A DNA stretch of 64,000 nt from Osedax fenrisi (taxonomy: Eukaryota > Annelida > Polychaeta > Sabellida > Siboglinidae), in contig OZ025240.1 of the NCBI GenBank assembly GCA_964019155.1, positions 18,044,021-18,108,020 on the forward strand. Direction: 5' to 3'. The position numbers and the translations under genes are program-made. The notes under the pieces were generated by a model. That model did no database searches, was not told where the DNA came from, and worked only from the letters and a program-made list of their open reading frames with translations. Shown piece after piece: positions 23,981 to 38,149 of the stretch (its first letter is position 1; each line of letters begins with the position of its first letter).

Positions 23981-24839
23981 ATAACAATATAGAAATTGAT
24001 AAATAACGTATATAATGATTTAAATTAGAATATTATATATACAAACTTTACCTCCCCGGTATATCCCGTTTGATAGTGTGTATGTATATATGCAAATATA
24101 TGTATATATATAATATATATATATAATTATAATTATGTATATATATATACATAAATATATTGAAAATTAAAAATTGTATATACATATAATAGCTATATAT
24201 ATATATACAATACATTCTTATAATTCTATATATTTCCAATATATAATGTATTCATATAATACCTATAATCTCTTAAATTATCTTATGTCAATTATACTAT
24301 ATTTAGCTGAGATATAAAATTCATCATTATCATCATCATCACCACTAGGTAAATATACATTATAGAGAGGGGGTAGTTCGGGAAATTGCATTGATTATAA
24401 ACGTTAATTGTTACATCAATAACACGTTCACTTATAGGACTTACAACATACAGCTTATCAAAGTAATGCAGCTATTAAGATAATTATACATAAACATCAT
24501 ATATGCTAACAATTCATATGATTACATTTATTATGCATAATACATATAATTAATACGTATATTATATAATCTACCTATATACCTATCAAAGTAAATGTTA
24601 ATATAATATTATATATATATAATATTAATTATTTAAAACAGTGAAAAAACTGAAAAAGAAGTCGAGGAAACCTGCCGCCACCCCTCCTCCTCAGCAGCTA
24701 TATGTAAGTATAGGCTAGCATATGATATAATATAGTTATGCAACTAGTATAATACATTTAATCTTTACATTTATGATTATATATTATAATTTATATTTTA
24801 TATTTGAATAAATGCATTCATATATATATATATATATAA

Positions 24840-24907
<68 letters not shown>

Positions 24908-25734
24908 GTAGTATTATATGTAGGTATGATAATGCACATGTATTTAATATTTTCCATGACTTTATATTAATATATTACATAAATAATAAATTATTATAAT
25001 TTAGATCCCGAACAGAAATCGTACTTATCTCAAGTTTAAGAGCCTGTCGCGAGCGTTAGTACCTATATACAACTTTATTATCTGCACTATTATGATAATG
25101 TTACTTACTATTACCACATATTTGTCTAAGCAAATATATAACACATAATTAGATTATTTACACACAAATTAACATGCCAATATATGGGTAAATTAAAAAA
25201 AAATATGTTATATAATATAAATTCGTATCAAACTATACACTTAACATTTAAAATGATATGCTTTAAATTATTATTTTAAATATGAAAACTAAGTTCATAT
25301 CTAATATATAATAAAGCAATAGTATATGTTGATTTTAAATAATATACATATCTATGTGGCTAGTAAAATCTAATTTATATTGCATGTAATTTAATAGAGC
25401 ATTGGAAACATTGTTGTATATGGGAGGGTACTTGAATGTGGACCACCTAAGCACAAATACGCATAACTTATTGTTAAATTAATATTGTTAATTAATTATT
25501 TTTCATTTATTCTTATTTTATATATGTTATATTTAAATGTAGTTGGCCATACAAAATATTATAAATAATCCAATATCAATAAATCAAAAATATCGATTAT
25601 TTTCCAAATGTAGGTTCCTACCTTAATGTGGACAACTTTTTATTAAAGTAAAAAATATAAGTTTTTTCTTATAATTTTGCTTATTTCGGGATTGTTGTTT
25701 CCCGGATAGTAAAAGTTCTCCAAAAATCACGGTT

Positions 25735-26720
25735 CAACATAGCTGCTTTCATCTCTCTCGGTATACTATAGTATATCAGTTTCGCGCTCAAGATTCCTGA
25801 TGTAGCTTTCTGGTGGCCTTCCCCGTATTCTAGTTCCATGAGTAGTTTCCCAAAAAACTAGATCCGAAACAACTTCATTATCTCTACGTAAGCAATGTCC
25901 AGCAAACTTTAAGAGTGGACGTCTGATTTTTGTAGATATTTTTTCTATAGCTCCACACAGTACTTCGTTAGTAATTTTCTGAGACCAATGTACGTTTAAT
26001 ATCGTTCGTAGAATGCGAGTGTATGTGCCATCAACTTGTTTGAGTAGTGTTTTTGTGAGAGTAAAAGTCTCACATCCGTACATCAGATCCGATTAAACTG
26101 TGGTGTGCATGAGCCTGAGTTTTATTTTCCTACTAAGAGTTGATTTCCAGATATTCCTCATTTGATGACATGTTATCCAAGCAATCGATTTTCTGATTTT
26201 TAAATCTTTTGCACTGCTGTCTGCATCCATTTCCCTAGGTACTTGAAGTCTTCAACTCTTTTCAGATTAATCTCAAATTTTACACATATATAGCTTTGAT
26301 TTCAAACTGTTGATAGGTAGGTTATTGATTGGTACCTATTATAACTCATGTATTTCGTTTTCCCTGTATTCATGCATATTCCTATTCTTTTTGCTGATTT
26401 TTGACTCAAGTGAGCATCTCTTGGGTTTCTTTCAATTGATACCTTCACTTACTAATACAATATCAACTGCTATGTCCATATCTGTAACAGTAATAGGTGG
26501 TACTCTTTGCTTTTTCTTTTCCTTAGTTGGAAACCTACTTTATCTTCTCTTCCTTATAAAGCTGTTCTCATAACATAATCGATAACTATGACAAAAAGGT
26601 ATGGAGATAACATATCTCCTTGTAAAACACCAGTTAGAATGTTGAAAGTTTCTGTTTCTCCATCAGGTGTAATCCACTTAGCAATAGAATCTTCATACAT
26701 TATGCTAGCGTTCTTATAAT
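25735..26720 (-). mobile_element. RTE-like retrotransposon fragment, family 2 (unit B, no Harbinger insert)
   Basis: Uninterrupted version of the unit A fragment. The - strand reads NYYKNASIMYEDSIAKWITP, GVLQGDMLSPYLFVIVIDYV, then MYGCETFTLTKTLLKQVDGT, LLKFAGHCLRRDNEVVSDLV and GRPPESYI. The catalytic aspartate motif is degenerate (IAVD). At the point where A and C carry a Harbinger-like element this copy has the plain site CCAGTTAGAATG (about 26630). Confidence 0.85.
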
Positions 26721-27949
26721 AATTAACTATCTTAAATTATATTATTAATCTAGTATACAAATAATTAAAATCTTAACTAATTAATCAATTTATTATATTT
26801 AATTCAATTAACAATAATTAAAATAATAAAAATTACTGATTTTCACAAATATCATATAATTTAAAATGTACAACATTAGCATATAATACATATAATACAT
26901 ATAATAATATCATATAACTAATATATTATATTAATAATGCATTAGTATAATCACGAATAATAGAAACTCAAGTGCTCCACATAATAGTACATTTCTATGT
27001 TTTTAATTAGTATTATTAACATATTAAAATATAATTAATTTTAAAATTTAAAGAATATTAGTATAGTAAAGTTAATCAACTATCATAATATATTAAAATT
27101 GAAATATAATAAAACATAATTATATAAATAAATGAGTTTATATATTTATCTTGATTAGTAAGAAATTAGCTGAAAAACTTATTAAATAAAATTGTTATAA
27201 TTTACAAAAATTAAAAATTTGTTTGTAAAGATTATAGATTTTATTATTTATATTAAAATGTATATTTAAACTTTTGCATGTATGCTAATCGTAAGCCGTA
27301 TTGTAAAGTGCACTTAAAGCATGGTCGACATTCGAGTACTCTCCCCTATAAACCGACCAAAACCTAAATACATTTCAGTGATATAGATACTACAACCAGA
27401 AGTCTGCAGGAAGTACAATTAATTACGTTGCATAGATAGAGAGTATTATATATTTGATATAACTACTTATTTATACCTAGATGTATATATATATATATAC
27501 ATACACATATTATAATATGTATCCTATAATAATGCATACCTATGTATCATTTTACAGCCTCATTTCATGACAAAAATTATTGAGATTTTATGCTGTATTG
27601 TTGTTTATACATAACATAGGATGTAGGATAGTAAACAAATAATGGGGCATATAATCTATTATATTCATTCACTTATTTGAATAGCATTAATATATAATTA
27701 TAATGTGTATAGTGATTACTCTTTTATTTAAATTATTAATATTCAATTATGTAAATAAAATAAATTAAATAATATATAATATTTAAAATATAATATCATA
27801 TACAAAATGTGTTACATAATTTTCAAAAACTAATATAAATTACATTTTCCATGTAGTTAATAGAATATATTTGATATTTTAAATAATTATTTTGATAATA
27901 ATTCATTCTCCTATATTCATGTGTACAATTTTTATAATAATGATTGTAA

Positions 27950-27985
<36 letters not shown>

Positions 27986-28385
27986 AAAGTTCAATATACA
28001 AGTTTATAGATTCATTATTATAAATAAATTACATTACATTACATCAATTATTATGAGGAATATATGTATACATATTACCACTGAACAATAATACGCACGG
28101 TATTTAACATAACCCACTTTATACAGAATCAATACGAATTCTCAAATTGATTTCTATAGGAAGCTCGACGTCAGGATTAATAAGGTACGCAGTAACCAAT
28201 CAGATCATTATGAGCATTCACTATATTATAGTTACTTATATTCATCATCATATGTGTTGCTATTGTTTGATAACTATGTAGTTTTCATGAAATACAACAT
28301 TGTTTTAAACCACACATAATCTGTATTAATTATATTTAAAAATAATATTTATTTATATAATATAATATAGTAACATATACATTAC

Positions 28386-28388
<3 letters not shown>

Positions 28389-28459
<71 letters not shown>
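28389..28459. repeat. (AT)n microsatellite in gene X intron 5
   Basis: About 70 bp of pure AT in unit B, about 44 bp in unit D (53409-53452), and absent from A and C together with the flanking 150 bp. Confidence 0.95.
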
Positions 28460-28465
<6 letters not shown>

Positions 28466-28873
28466 CAAACTTTAACCTATCAATGTTCTTCATTGTAAAA
28501 TGATAAAGATCTAAATTACATTAGTAGATAAAATAAACATATAACTATACTTCCATACCACCCATGTTAAATCTTAGCCTATAGGCTGACGTTCACAGAT
28601 TGACAATGTCATGTCTCTTATGATATAATATATCTATTCAATTAAAAGTAGTGTACCACAATGATCACATACTTAGATAATCTTTATGTTTATTTATCGT
28701 ATGATATTGAAATTTAGATGTTTGTATGAATTATTTTTAAGCAATGAAGCATATGCTTTATTATTTATATGCATCAAATTAAAAAGTTGTTTACCAAAAG
28801 TTCCAACTTATTAAACACGCCCACATTTGTTATCGATATATACACATCCACAATCACGCACACACATACACAG

Positions 28874-29563
28874 GGAGATTCGTACGTCACGACCGATGAG
28901 GATAATTCTAAAGAGAGCAACTCTGTATACGACTCAGAAGTTAGGATGATGGCGATAAGGAGACCAGTCAGTAAGGGTTTCATAACCTCCCCCCAACAGC
29001 AGTCTAGTCTAGCTACAATAGTGGAACAACTGACTCCACCCGAAAAAGTTGTATCAAGAAAGGCATTCAAGAAACACCCTCCGGCCAGACAGCCACCGGT
29101 CAAGAGAGCTGCTCTAATGCCGACACCCCGAGTTAACGGATGCGTCAGAGTGGGCGTGGCTAAAGAATTCACGGATGTGTACACGTCTACACCCCCCAGT
29201 CGCGACCCCTCGCATGTCTCGCTCTCCCCTATACAGTCGCACGCAGTCGATATCAACGAGTCTAGTACTACGGCGACGGTCGCTAAGAAAGGGGCGCTGT
29301 CCACGTGTGAAAGTCGCGACGGTTTTGTAGGTACCGATAGTTCTAATCTGGAGAGTGACTTCGGTCAGCAATATCATAATAGCTCGCCAGTCTCGCAAGA
29401 CTCGAGTAGAACGTCGACTACATCTAGAGTTACTTCCACCAAGTCAAAGGAGATAGACGGCTGTGTGGCTAACAATAGTACAAAAAGACCGTCGCTAAAA
29501 TCTACGGTACGGTCAATAATAAGAAATGCTATAACCTCTATGTCAAAACAAAAATCTGGATAA
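28874..29563 (+). CDS. gene X terminal exon, copy B (intact)
   Basis: 229 codons plus stop, starting after ACATACACAG. Encodes a hydrophilic Ser/Thr-rich region: acidic start (GDSYVTTDEDNSKESNS), a Gln-rich patch (SPQQQSS), a basic/proline patch (FKKHPPARQPPVKRA), Ser-rich middle, and a basic end (KRPSLKSTVRSIIRNAIT). There is no hydrophobic segment and no domain I recognise. It looks like an intracellular, phosphorylatable tail. Codon use is far less AT-biased than the introns, supporting a real exon. AATAAA follows at 29577-29582. Confidence 0.8.
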   Translation, partial: GDSYVTTDEDNSKESNSVYDSEVRMMAIRRPVSKGFITSPQQQSSLATIVEQLTPPEKVVSRKAFKKHPPARQPPVKRAALMPTPRVNGCVRVGVAKEFTDVYTSTPPSRDPSHVSLSPIQSHAVDINESSTTATVAKKGALSTCESRDGFVGTDSSNLESDFGQQYHNSSPVSQDSSRTSTTSRVTSTKSKEIDGCVANNSTKRPSLKSTVRSIIRNAITSMSKQKSG

Positions 29564-29773
29564 GCGGAATGGAGTTAATAAATCTACAAATATAAATTCA
29601 CATTTATTTATTTAAAAACTAATTATGCGTGTATTATAACTATATATAGTTATATATAATGTAATGGTTCTAATAACCGTATTTATATAAATCTGAAAAT
29701 ATATATGTTCACAATTTATTTTATATAAAAACTAGATATCAATGCACGTGTGTTTGTTTGTAAGAACAATGCG

Positions 29774-29904
29774 TTAGGCATTCATTTTGGTCTCGAGACC
29801 GGTGGTTTCGGACACAATGTCCAGTTTGTCAGCAAAGTAGGTCCTAAACCATTCTACGTGCTCCTCTTTCTGTGAAACACTCAAGTAGGCATTCTTGGAT
29901 AATC
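29774..29904 (-). pseudogene. MRPS31: MRPS31 last coding exon, duplicate in unit B
   Basis: Open and identical in protein to the unit D exon. The partner exon at 32799-32930 lacks an acceptor AG, so splicing into it is doubtful. Confidence 0.8.
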
Positions 29905-30744
29905 CTGTTCAATAATCGGTATATAATTATTATATTTTAATAATAGCATGATAATTGAAGAGATTTAGAACATCAATCGTATAGAAATAATATAATGATT
30001 AATAAACTTATATAGCAATATTTAAAGTATCATATTATGTGTACATTTATTACAAATAATAATATTATTTATATAAATGTTTCGATATATATAGTAGAAA
30101 TATTAGTATTAATTTTTTAATATATTAGATAAGTAATATTATTTATATCTTGCTGTAAAAATTAGATGTGATTATAAAATATATTAAAAGTTAGATATGT
30201 ACCAATTTAAGTAATAAAGTAGATAATAAAGATACAAATATAACTATTTTTTATTAGTAAATAGATGTACTTACAAATTTGAATAACTCAGTATACTGAA
30301 AATATTGTGATTATATATATAATTATATAAATTTAAGTTTGATTATAAATATTATATATTTATATTATTATATTTAGTTGAATTTTGAATGCCTAAGTGA
30401 ATAGTCATGTATTTCATTTATAAATGTACATTTAAAATTTATAAATGTATACATTATTTTATATTTTATTTATATTTCATTTGCTGAAAACCAGATATTT
30501 ATAAAATATATATTTTTAATTTAAATTTCTTTTGTCTGGCTATTACATAATTATTTTTTTCTCTTCATAAAATAAATTCTGATATCATTTTATTATAATG
30601 TATATTTAGTATTTTGTTTTATTGATTTTTATAGTGTATATATATATTATATGTGATATAAAAGTCTAGATTTTCATATACTTTTAGCTATATAAATTTT
30701 ATATCTACATATATATATTTGGGTATTTTTATACATAGATATAT

Positions 30745-30804
<60 letters not shown>

Positions 30805-30943
30805 ATATGTATGTATATATATAGTTATGTTAGTATACATGTGTATGTAGTATAACAATGTAGCTTTTTGTATAGTTTTAGCTATATACATTGTATATCT
30901 ACATATATATTTGGGTATATTTATTCATATATACGTACACATA

Positions 30944-30982
30944 GGTAAACGACTAGATAAGCATAGCGCTTCTTCGTTTACC
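30944..30982. repeat. hairpin-forming insertion in the B/C intron
   Basis: GGTAAACGA and TCGTTTACC (9-bp perfect arms) flank 21 bases, followed by a (TTA)n run. Other units have only ACACATATATAT here, so about 75 bp was inserted or exchanged in this copy. Confidence 0.7.
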
Positions 30983-31049
30983 ATGGTCATACCTAAATTC
31001 TGATTATTATTATTATTATTATTATATATATATATATAATTATATTAAT

Positions 31050-31470
31050 ATGACTAGATCAACCACGAATTCTACATCATTAAACAATACAAATTATATT
31101 GATAAGGATTATGTAGATGATATAGTTTTAAAGATAACTGATATATTTAATGACAAAATAAGTATGATAAAATCTGAAAATGATATTATCATTAACAAAT
31201 TAAATATAATCATAAATAATTAGAATGACATTATAAAATAATTAACCCCAAATGTTAATGATTTAGATAGTTATGCTAGTATAACTTCAAAAAATAGTAT
31301 TGATAAAATATCAACATCAGTAGATACAACTATATCAGAATCAATAACTAAATCAAGTATATCAATACATAAAAAGATGGAGTTCAATATGCTGCTATTT
31401 TATATAATATTGATGAATCTAAAGATACAGATTTTTCGTGTAGAAAGATATATGATAGTAAACAAATTTA
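31050..31470 (+). mobile_element. ORF1 part of the + strand retrotransposon (B/C copy)
   Basis: ATG at 31050 (MTRSTTNSTSLNN) and the same heptad-like region as the A/B copy, with an in-frame stop after LNIIINN and a frameshift near 31372. Confidence 0.6.
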
Positions 31471-31507
31471 AATTCTCATAAAACAGGTTAATACTATAGA
31501 TATTAAC

Positions 31508-32473
31508 TTACCTTACCAGGTCGAGCTTGCTCGACATTTTATAACACGTAATTTCCATTCATTTCTATCATTCATTGCAGTCGGTAGTTCTTCTATCTTA
31601 AGCATTGTGTCTTCTTTTAACTGATCTATATATGATTTCCTGGGCCTGCCACAGGATCTCTTACCATGTTTTGGGTTCCATAGTAGTAGATCACTAGCCA
31701 GTTCATCCTTACTCCTCCAACAATGTCCTGCGAAACTTAGTCATTGTTTTCTAATAGTGTCAGATATTTTCGGGATGTTCTTATATAGTTCTTGGTTAGT
31801 CAGGTGTAGATTTCAATGCTTATTTTTAATAGCTCTTAGCATCCTCGTATATGTTCCATCAATTTTTCTCTCCATAGCTACTGTCATTGTCCAGGTTACG
31901 GATCCGTAGACTAGAACAGTTTCTACAGCAGCTCTGAAGAAGTTTATTTTTAGGTTTTCTCTAAGATTTGATTTCCATATTATATGTAGGTTGTTTAGTA
32001 CAGCCCATGCCTTCGCAATTACAATATTTATATCATGTTCTGTAGATCCTATATAACTTCCAAGGTATTTGAAATCATCTACTTTTTTAATATTTTCTCC
32101 GTTTAAATTCTTAATAATGGACGTTGTTTTCTCATTTTGGTTAAAACTCATGTATTCCGTCTTTCCTGAATTTATTTTTAGACCAATTTCGTTTGCTTTC
32201 TCTTCTATCAAAAGTAATAGAATATTTGCTTCTGATAGGTCGTTTGTTGTTAGAGCAATATCGTTAGCGTAATCTGTATATGTGATACTTACTGCTGGAT
32301 ATCTACTGCTCTTCCTTTTCGAAATGGTGAAACCTTGTTCTTTATTGCAATCCAGGGAATTCTTTAGAATATAGTCAAGGCATATTATGAATAAGAAAGG
32401 AGCAAGTGTATCACCTTATAGTACACCAGTTGTAATTTCAAAGAAAGGTGTGTCACCGTCTTGTGATCTAACC
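31508..32473 (-). mobile_element. RTE-like retrotransposon, family 1 (B/C copy)
   Basis: Same insertion with the same 12-bp duplication (31496-31507, 32474-32485). A longer frame survives (32211-31813: IEEKANEIGLKINSGKTEYM through ERKIDGTYTRMLRAIKNKH). The catalytic motif is YAND. Confidence 0.9.
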
Positions 32474-32798
32474 ATAGATATTAACATTTGTAAATTAGAT
32501 CACTTTAGACTAGGAAATCGTAAACAATATAAAGATAGTAAATCTAATAGACCTAATAGAATTTTTTAATATTTTAAATCAATTACGATTAAGTAGTAGA
32601 CTTATTGATACACCAACGCGAATTACTAACATAATATCCACTCAAATTGATAATTTTTTTATTAATTGTTTATTTGTATACACTAGTCTGTGTACTGTTA
32701 GTATGAGTATAATATACCTATAGTATGCCCACAGTATGCATATAGTATGCCCGTAGTTTTCACATAGTATTCACATAGTATTAGCAGTAACACGTTAC

Positions 32799-32930
32799 CT
32801 GTGATGACTAGTTCCATGAAATGTCTGATGGGTCCTTTGGAGGGGAAGTCTTTAATGAGGTGATCGAGGAATACGTGTTCATGGAATCCTACCTTGTCCT
32901 CTTCTCCAATATCTAATGGGTTATATACAT
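32799..32930 (-). pseudogene. MRPS31: MRPS31 penultimate exon duplicate, acceptor lost (B/C)
   Basis: Open coding sequence (GPIRHFMELVIT) with donor GTAACG; the acceptor position reads CCTACATAT in place of CCTACAGCT. Confidence 0.8.
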
Positions 32931-33716
32931 ATGTAGGTTATATATATATGGGAATATATAATATGTTATGATTATGTGAGTGGCAATGATAAAGATTTAT
33001 ATACATATATTAGGAATATCTAATGTGACCAACTCTACATAAATACAGCTGTACAATACAGTGTACATACACATATGTGATGTATTTAAATGTTTGACAT
33101 ATACTATCTGAAATGATACTAAGCTTTCATTAAATATATATTACACAGGATAAATATTATCAATTATATAATGAATATCTGAAGGAAATCAATATTCATA
33201 ACTAAAACTATCATATCGTATTTAAGCTATTATATAGATATAATATTAGATTATATTTGTTTTATGCAAAGTTCAGTATTATTTCTTCCTTGCCTTCCCT
33301 CCCACTCAATAATTCCCTCCCACGGACGGCCGATTGCCAACGCACTGATGCAGTCCATAAACGAAAAAAAGTAAAAAGTAAGTAAAGTATATTGCAAATG
33401 TATAAACATTAATTAATTTATAGAATTAAAATTGTGTTAAAATAACTCTTAATTAACAGGTTATAAATAAATAAAATATAAATAATAAAACTACGTAACG
33501 TATAATCATAAATTAAAAACAACAAATAGGCAAACAGCCAAAATAAACAAACAGGCAAACAGGAAAACTAAACAAAGCAACTACAGGAAATGTCCACTTC
33601 GAGAAACCCATCGATAACTCTAGACACACAGCATGGTTTGTATACAACGCGTGTGTACATTAGACTACGTAGCACACACTTAACGATTAGCATAGCCTAT
33701 ACATACACCTGTAGTA

Positions 33717-33902
33717 TACCTAGTACGTATATATACACGACATATAGTATACCTACGCATACATACACGACATATAGTATACCTACGTATATATACACGA
33801 CATATAGTATAACTACGCATACATACATGACATATAGTATACCTACGTATATATACACGACATATGGTATACCTACGTATATATACACGACATATAGTAT
33901 AA
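33717..33902. repeat. 30-bp VNTR in gene X intron 1 (unit C, ~6 copies)
   Basis: Same motif as units A, B and D. Otherwise the flanks match unit A, so copy number differs between near-identical units. Confidence 0.9.
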
Positions 33903-34355
33903 GCTTACAAGCGTGGTTAGCTCATACATGAGGGTTAGCTACCATAAAGGGTTAGCTAATTCGTCATACATACATGTGTGTATGATATATTGGTATATAT
34001 ATATGATAGATATACTATAGCATACTATTCTTATAGTACGATGTTCGCCGGACACTGACCGGATCAATACAATAGGTATTATATCATATATAGTAACTGA
34101 TGTTATATAATAGTGTATATACAGTATATACCGTGTTCGTTATAAACATGAATGCCTAATACGATAGAGGGTTAGGGTAGGACATTAGAGCTATTTTGTT
34201 ATTAGTGAGAAAGTTATCTAAGTTATTGGACGGGATAGAAATCGCCTAAAATAAAATAACATTATGGAAATTGATAAATAATGTATATAATGATTCAAAT
34301 TAGAATATTATATATACAAACTCTACCTCCCGGCATTTCACGTGTGTATGTATTG

Positions 34356-34393
<38 letters not shown>

Positions 34394-34428
34394 TATATAT
34401 ATATATAATTATAATTATAATTATTAAC

Positions 34429-34720
34429 TGCCTGTGTGGCTCAGTGGCTAAGGCGTCATACACACAAGCAGTAGGACACGGGTTCGACCCTCGTCCGGAC
34501 CATTAATTAATTTTATAAAATGGGTCTTAAAATATTATTTAGAAGTGATCTTATATAATTGTGTATAAATAAAATGATCGGCTCTCGTTAAAACCATGGA
34601 TGCCTTAACATGAGAGCGGCTTCGAAGGGACATTAGAGCCATATATGGTTATTAGTGAAAACTTCATCTAAGTTCCTGGATGGGATGAAAGGACTCCACC
34701 AAATAAAAATAACAATAACA
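34429..34720 (+). mobile_element. tRNA-derived SINE (unit C)
   Basis: Counterpart of the unit A SINE with the same A- and B-box-like motifs. Inherited by duplication and not an independent insertion, since the flanks match. Confidence 0.75.
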
Positions 34721-35195
34721 AAATATATATACATAAATCTATTGAAATTTTATTATATACTAAAACTCATAAAGGTATACATAAACATTGCATATTTTAC
34801 CCACCCTCTCTCGTATACACAAATAGTAATCTATCCATAATAACCCCATACCACTATCGAACTATCATTTTAATAACAATTTTATGTGGACATTAACCTT
34901 ACAAATTAATAAATCCGCGTTTACCATATCAAAATCTCCACCCACTCGCACACCCACATTCCTGAAGTATACCCGTATGTCATTATACCGTAACGAAATA
35001 TGGTGTATTACTTGTATGACCTTCAAGTTAACATTGAATATAAACACCCATCACACGAAACTCATGCTTCCCTACATCCCTTAGTCATCTTTCTACTCGA
35101 TAGACGACCTATTTATAAATAAGTTATTATAATTTAAGTATATAATTTTAGAATGATTCCAAAACATATATTTATTCATTATTTATATGGGTTAC

Positions 35196-35398
35196 AATCA
35201 AAAAGGACAAGTTGAGGGTTAAAGGTTACATTTTAAATGCGAAATAAACTGTGGGATATAATGTAGCTAAAAAAACCAAGCTGTACAACACTAAACCAAT
35301 TAAACCAAATAACCCACAAATATATTATACATAAAATATATATACAATTAAATCGTATTTCAAATTTAACCGTTAACTCTCAACTCGTCCTTTTTGAT
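35196..35398. mobile_element. inverted-repeat MITE (unit C)
   Basis: Counterpart of 7465-7680 with the same ends and a short internal deletion. Confidence 0.8.
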
Positions 35399-35878
35399 CG
35401 TCTCCCATTTATATTACTAAAAATTGTATATACATAAATAGATATATATATATATATATATATATAATACATTCTTATAATTATATATTTGCAATATGTA
35501 ATATGTTCATATAATACCTATAATCTCTTAAATTATCCTATATCAATTATACTCTATTTAGCTGAGATATAAAATTCATCATTATCATCATCATCACCAC
35601 TAGGTAAATCTTACAAATACATTATAGAGAGAGGGGTAGTTCGGTAAATTGCATTGATTATAAACTTTCATTGTTACATCAATAACATGTGCACTTATAG
35701 AATTTACAACATACAATATATCAATGTAATTCTAAGATAATTATACATCAACATCATATTTTCTAACATTTCATAGTATGATATATTATACTATATTTAT
35801 TATGCATAATAAATATAATTATTCGTATATTATATAATATGCCTATATACCTATAAAAATAAATGTTAATATCATATA

Positions 35879-35909
<31 letters not shown>

Positions 35910-36128
35910 TATTTAAAACAGTGACAAAACTGAAAAAGAAGTCGAGGAAACCTGCTGCCACCCCTCCTCCTCAGCAGCTATATGTAAGTATAGTCTAGCC
36001 TATGATATACTATAGTTATGCAACTAGTATAATACATTTAATCTTTACATTTATTATTATATATTATAATTTATATTTTATATTTACCTATATGATAAAT
36101 TATATATTAAAATATTTGAATAAATGCA

Positions 36129-36171
<43 letters not shown>

Positions 36172-36974
36172 GTAGTATTCTATGTAAGTATGGTAATAAA
36201 CATGTATTTAATATTTGGCATGACTTTATATTTATTTATTACATAAATAATAAAATATTATTATATAGATCCCGAATAGGAATCGTACTTATCTAAAGTT
36301 CAAAACTCTGTCGCGAGCGTTAGTATATACAACTTTATTATCTGCACTATTATGATAATGTTACTTACTATAACCACATATTTATGTAAGCAAAGATATA
36401 ACACAGAATTGTGTAATTAGATTGTTTACACAAAAATGAACATATTAGGTCAATTTAAAAAAAAATTATGATATAAAATATAAATTTATATCAAACTATA
36501 CACTTAACATTTAAAATGATATGCTTTAAATTATTATTTTTAATATGAAAACTAAGTTCACTTCTAATATATAATAAAGCAATATTATATGTTGATTTTA
36601 ACTATATATTTATGTGGCTTGTAAAATGTAATTTATAATGCATATAATTTAATAGAGCATTGGAAACATTGTTGTATATGGGAGGGAACTTGAATGTGGA
36701 TCACCTAAGCACAAATACGCATAACTCATTGTTAAATTAATATTGTTAATTAATTATTTTTCATTTATTCTTATTTTATATATGTTATATTTAAATTTAG
36801 TTGGCAATACAAAATATTATAAATAATCTTATATCAATAAATCAAAAATATCGATCATTTTCCAAATGTAGGTTCCTACCTTAATGTGGACAACTTTTAT
36901 TAACGTAAAAAATATAAGTTTTTTCTTATAATTTTGCTTATTTCGGGATTGTTGTTTCCCGGATAGTAAAAGTT

Positions 36975-37777
36975 CTCCAAAAATCACTGTTCATCATAGC
37001 TATTTTCATCTCTCTCGCCAGTATACCAGTTTCGCGCTCGAGATTCCTGATGTAGATTTCTGGTGGCCTTCCCCGAATTCTAGTTCCATAAGCAGGTTCT
37101 CAAAGAACTAGGTCCAATAAACAACTTCATCATTTCTACGTACGCAATGACCAGCAAACTTTAATAATGGACATCTGATCTTTTTAGATATTTTTTCTAT
37201 AGCCCCATACAGTACTTCGTTAGTAATTTTCTGAGACCAAAGTACGTTTAGAATTATCGTTCGTAGAATTCGAGAGTATGTGCCATCAAGTTGTTTGAGT
37301 AGTGTTTTTGTGAGGGTACAAGTCTCACATCCGTACATCATAACCGATTCAACTGTGGTGTGAATAAGCCTTAGTTTTATTTTCCTACTAAGAGTTGATT
37401 TCCAGATATTCCTCATTAGATGACATGTTCTCCAAGCAAGCGCTTTTCTGATTTTTAAATCTTTTGCACTGCTGTCTATCCATATCCCTGGTTACTTGAA
37501 GTCTTCAACTCTTTTCAGAGTTGATCCATCTATAGATTTGATTTCAATACTCGTTTTGCTGATTTTTCGACTCGAGTGAATATCACTTGGGTTTCTTTGA
37601 TACCTTCACTTACTAATACAATATCTGTAACAGTGAGAGGTGGTACTTTTCTGTTTTTTCTTTTCCTTAGTTAGAAACCTAGTTTATCTTCTATTCCTTG
37701 TAAAGCTGTTCTCATAACATAATCGATAATTATGACAAAAAATAATGGAGATAACGTATCTCCTTGTAAAACACCAG
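36975..37777 (-). mobile_element. RTE-like retrotransposon fragment, family 2 (unit C)
   Basis: Counterpart of 9240-10042 with the same frame breaks. It continues at 38839-38915 after the Harbinger-like insertion. Confidence 0.85.
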
Positions 37778-37780
37778 TTA

Positions 37781-38063
37781 GGGTGCATTCGCGGTTGGTG
37801 CTTAACGGTTTCTATTTACCCTGAAATGTAGAGTAACATGTTATTAAATAATTTATAAGTTATATAATATTAAATAAATCATATATAAATACAAATTATT
37901 CATTATACATAACCTAAAATTAGATTTGAATTCCTTATTACTGTATCTGGAAACAGTCTCATTCCAGAAAATATTAGCCGGTAATTCTATTTCAGCTTCA
38001 CTTGAATTATTATTTTCATTATTTTCATTATTTTCATTGAGCAAATATTGTACTATCACATTT

Positions 38064-38149
<86 letters not shown>

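Larger units (their letters stand above)
23302..29582 (+). pseudogene. gene X copy B (tail intact, exon 5 frameshifted)
   Basis: Candidate exons: 23302-23347, 24642-24703 (KKLKKKSRKP...), 25005-25058 (IPNRNRTYLKFKSLSRAL), 27296-27335, 28160-28277 and 28874-29563. Same structure as copy A. The terminal exon is fully open, but exon 5 carries the extra G that closes the membrane-segment frame and leaves exon 6 out of phase. Either this copy is dead, an alternative splice restores the frame, or exon 5 is mis-modelled. Confidence 0.5.
22992..33279. repeat. tandem duplication unit B
   Basis: The junction at 22991/22992 joins MRPS31 intron sequence to the last ~95 bp of the CR1/L2-like element (22992-23085). 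It holds gene X copy B, an MRPS31 last exon, nested retrotransposons and a penultimate-exon copy. It lacks the SINE, MITE and Harbinger-like insertions of A and C. Confidence 0.9.

Noticed and set aside
28774..29304. - strand ORF opposite the gene X tail
   Set aside because: It is a mirror of the + strand exon, which has splice and polyadenylation signals; the other copies show the same shadow.
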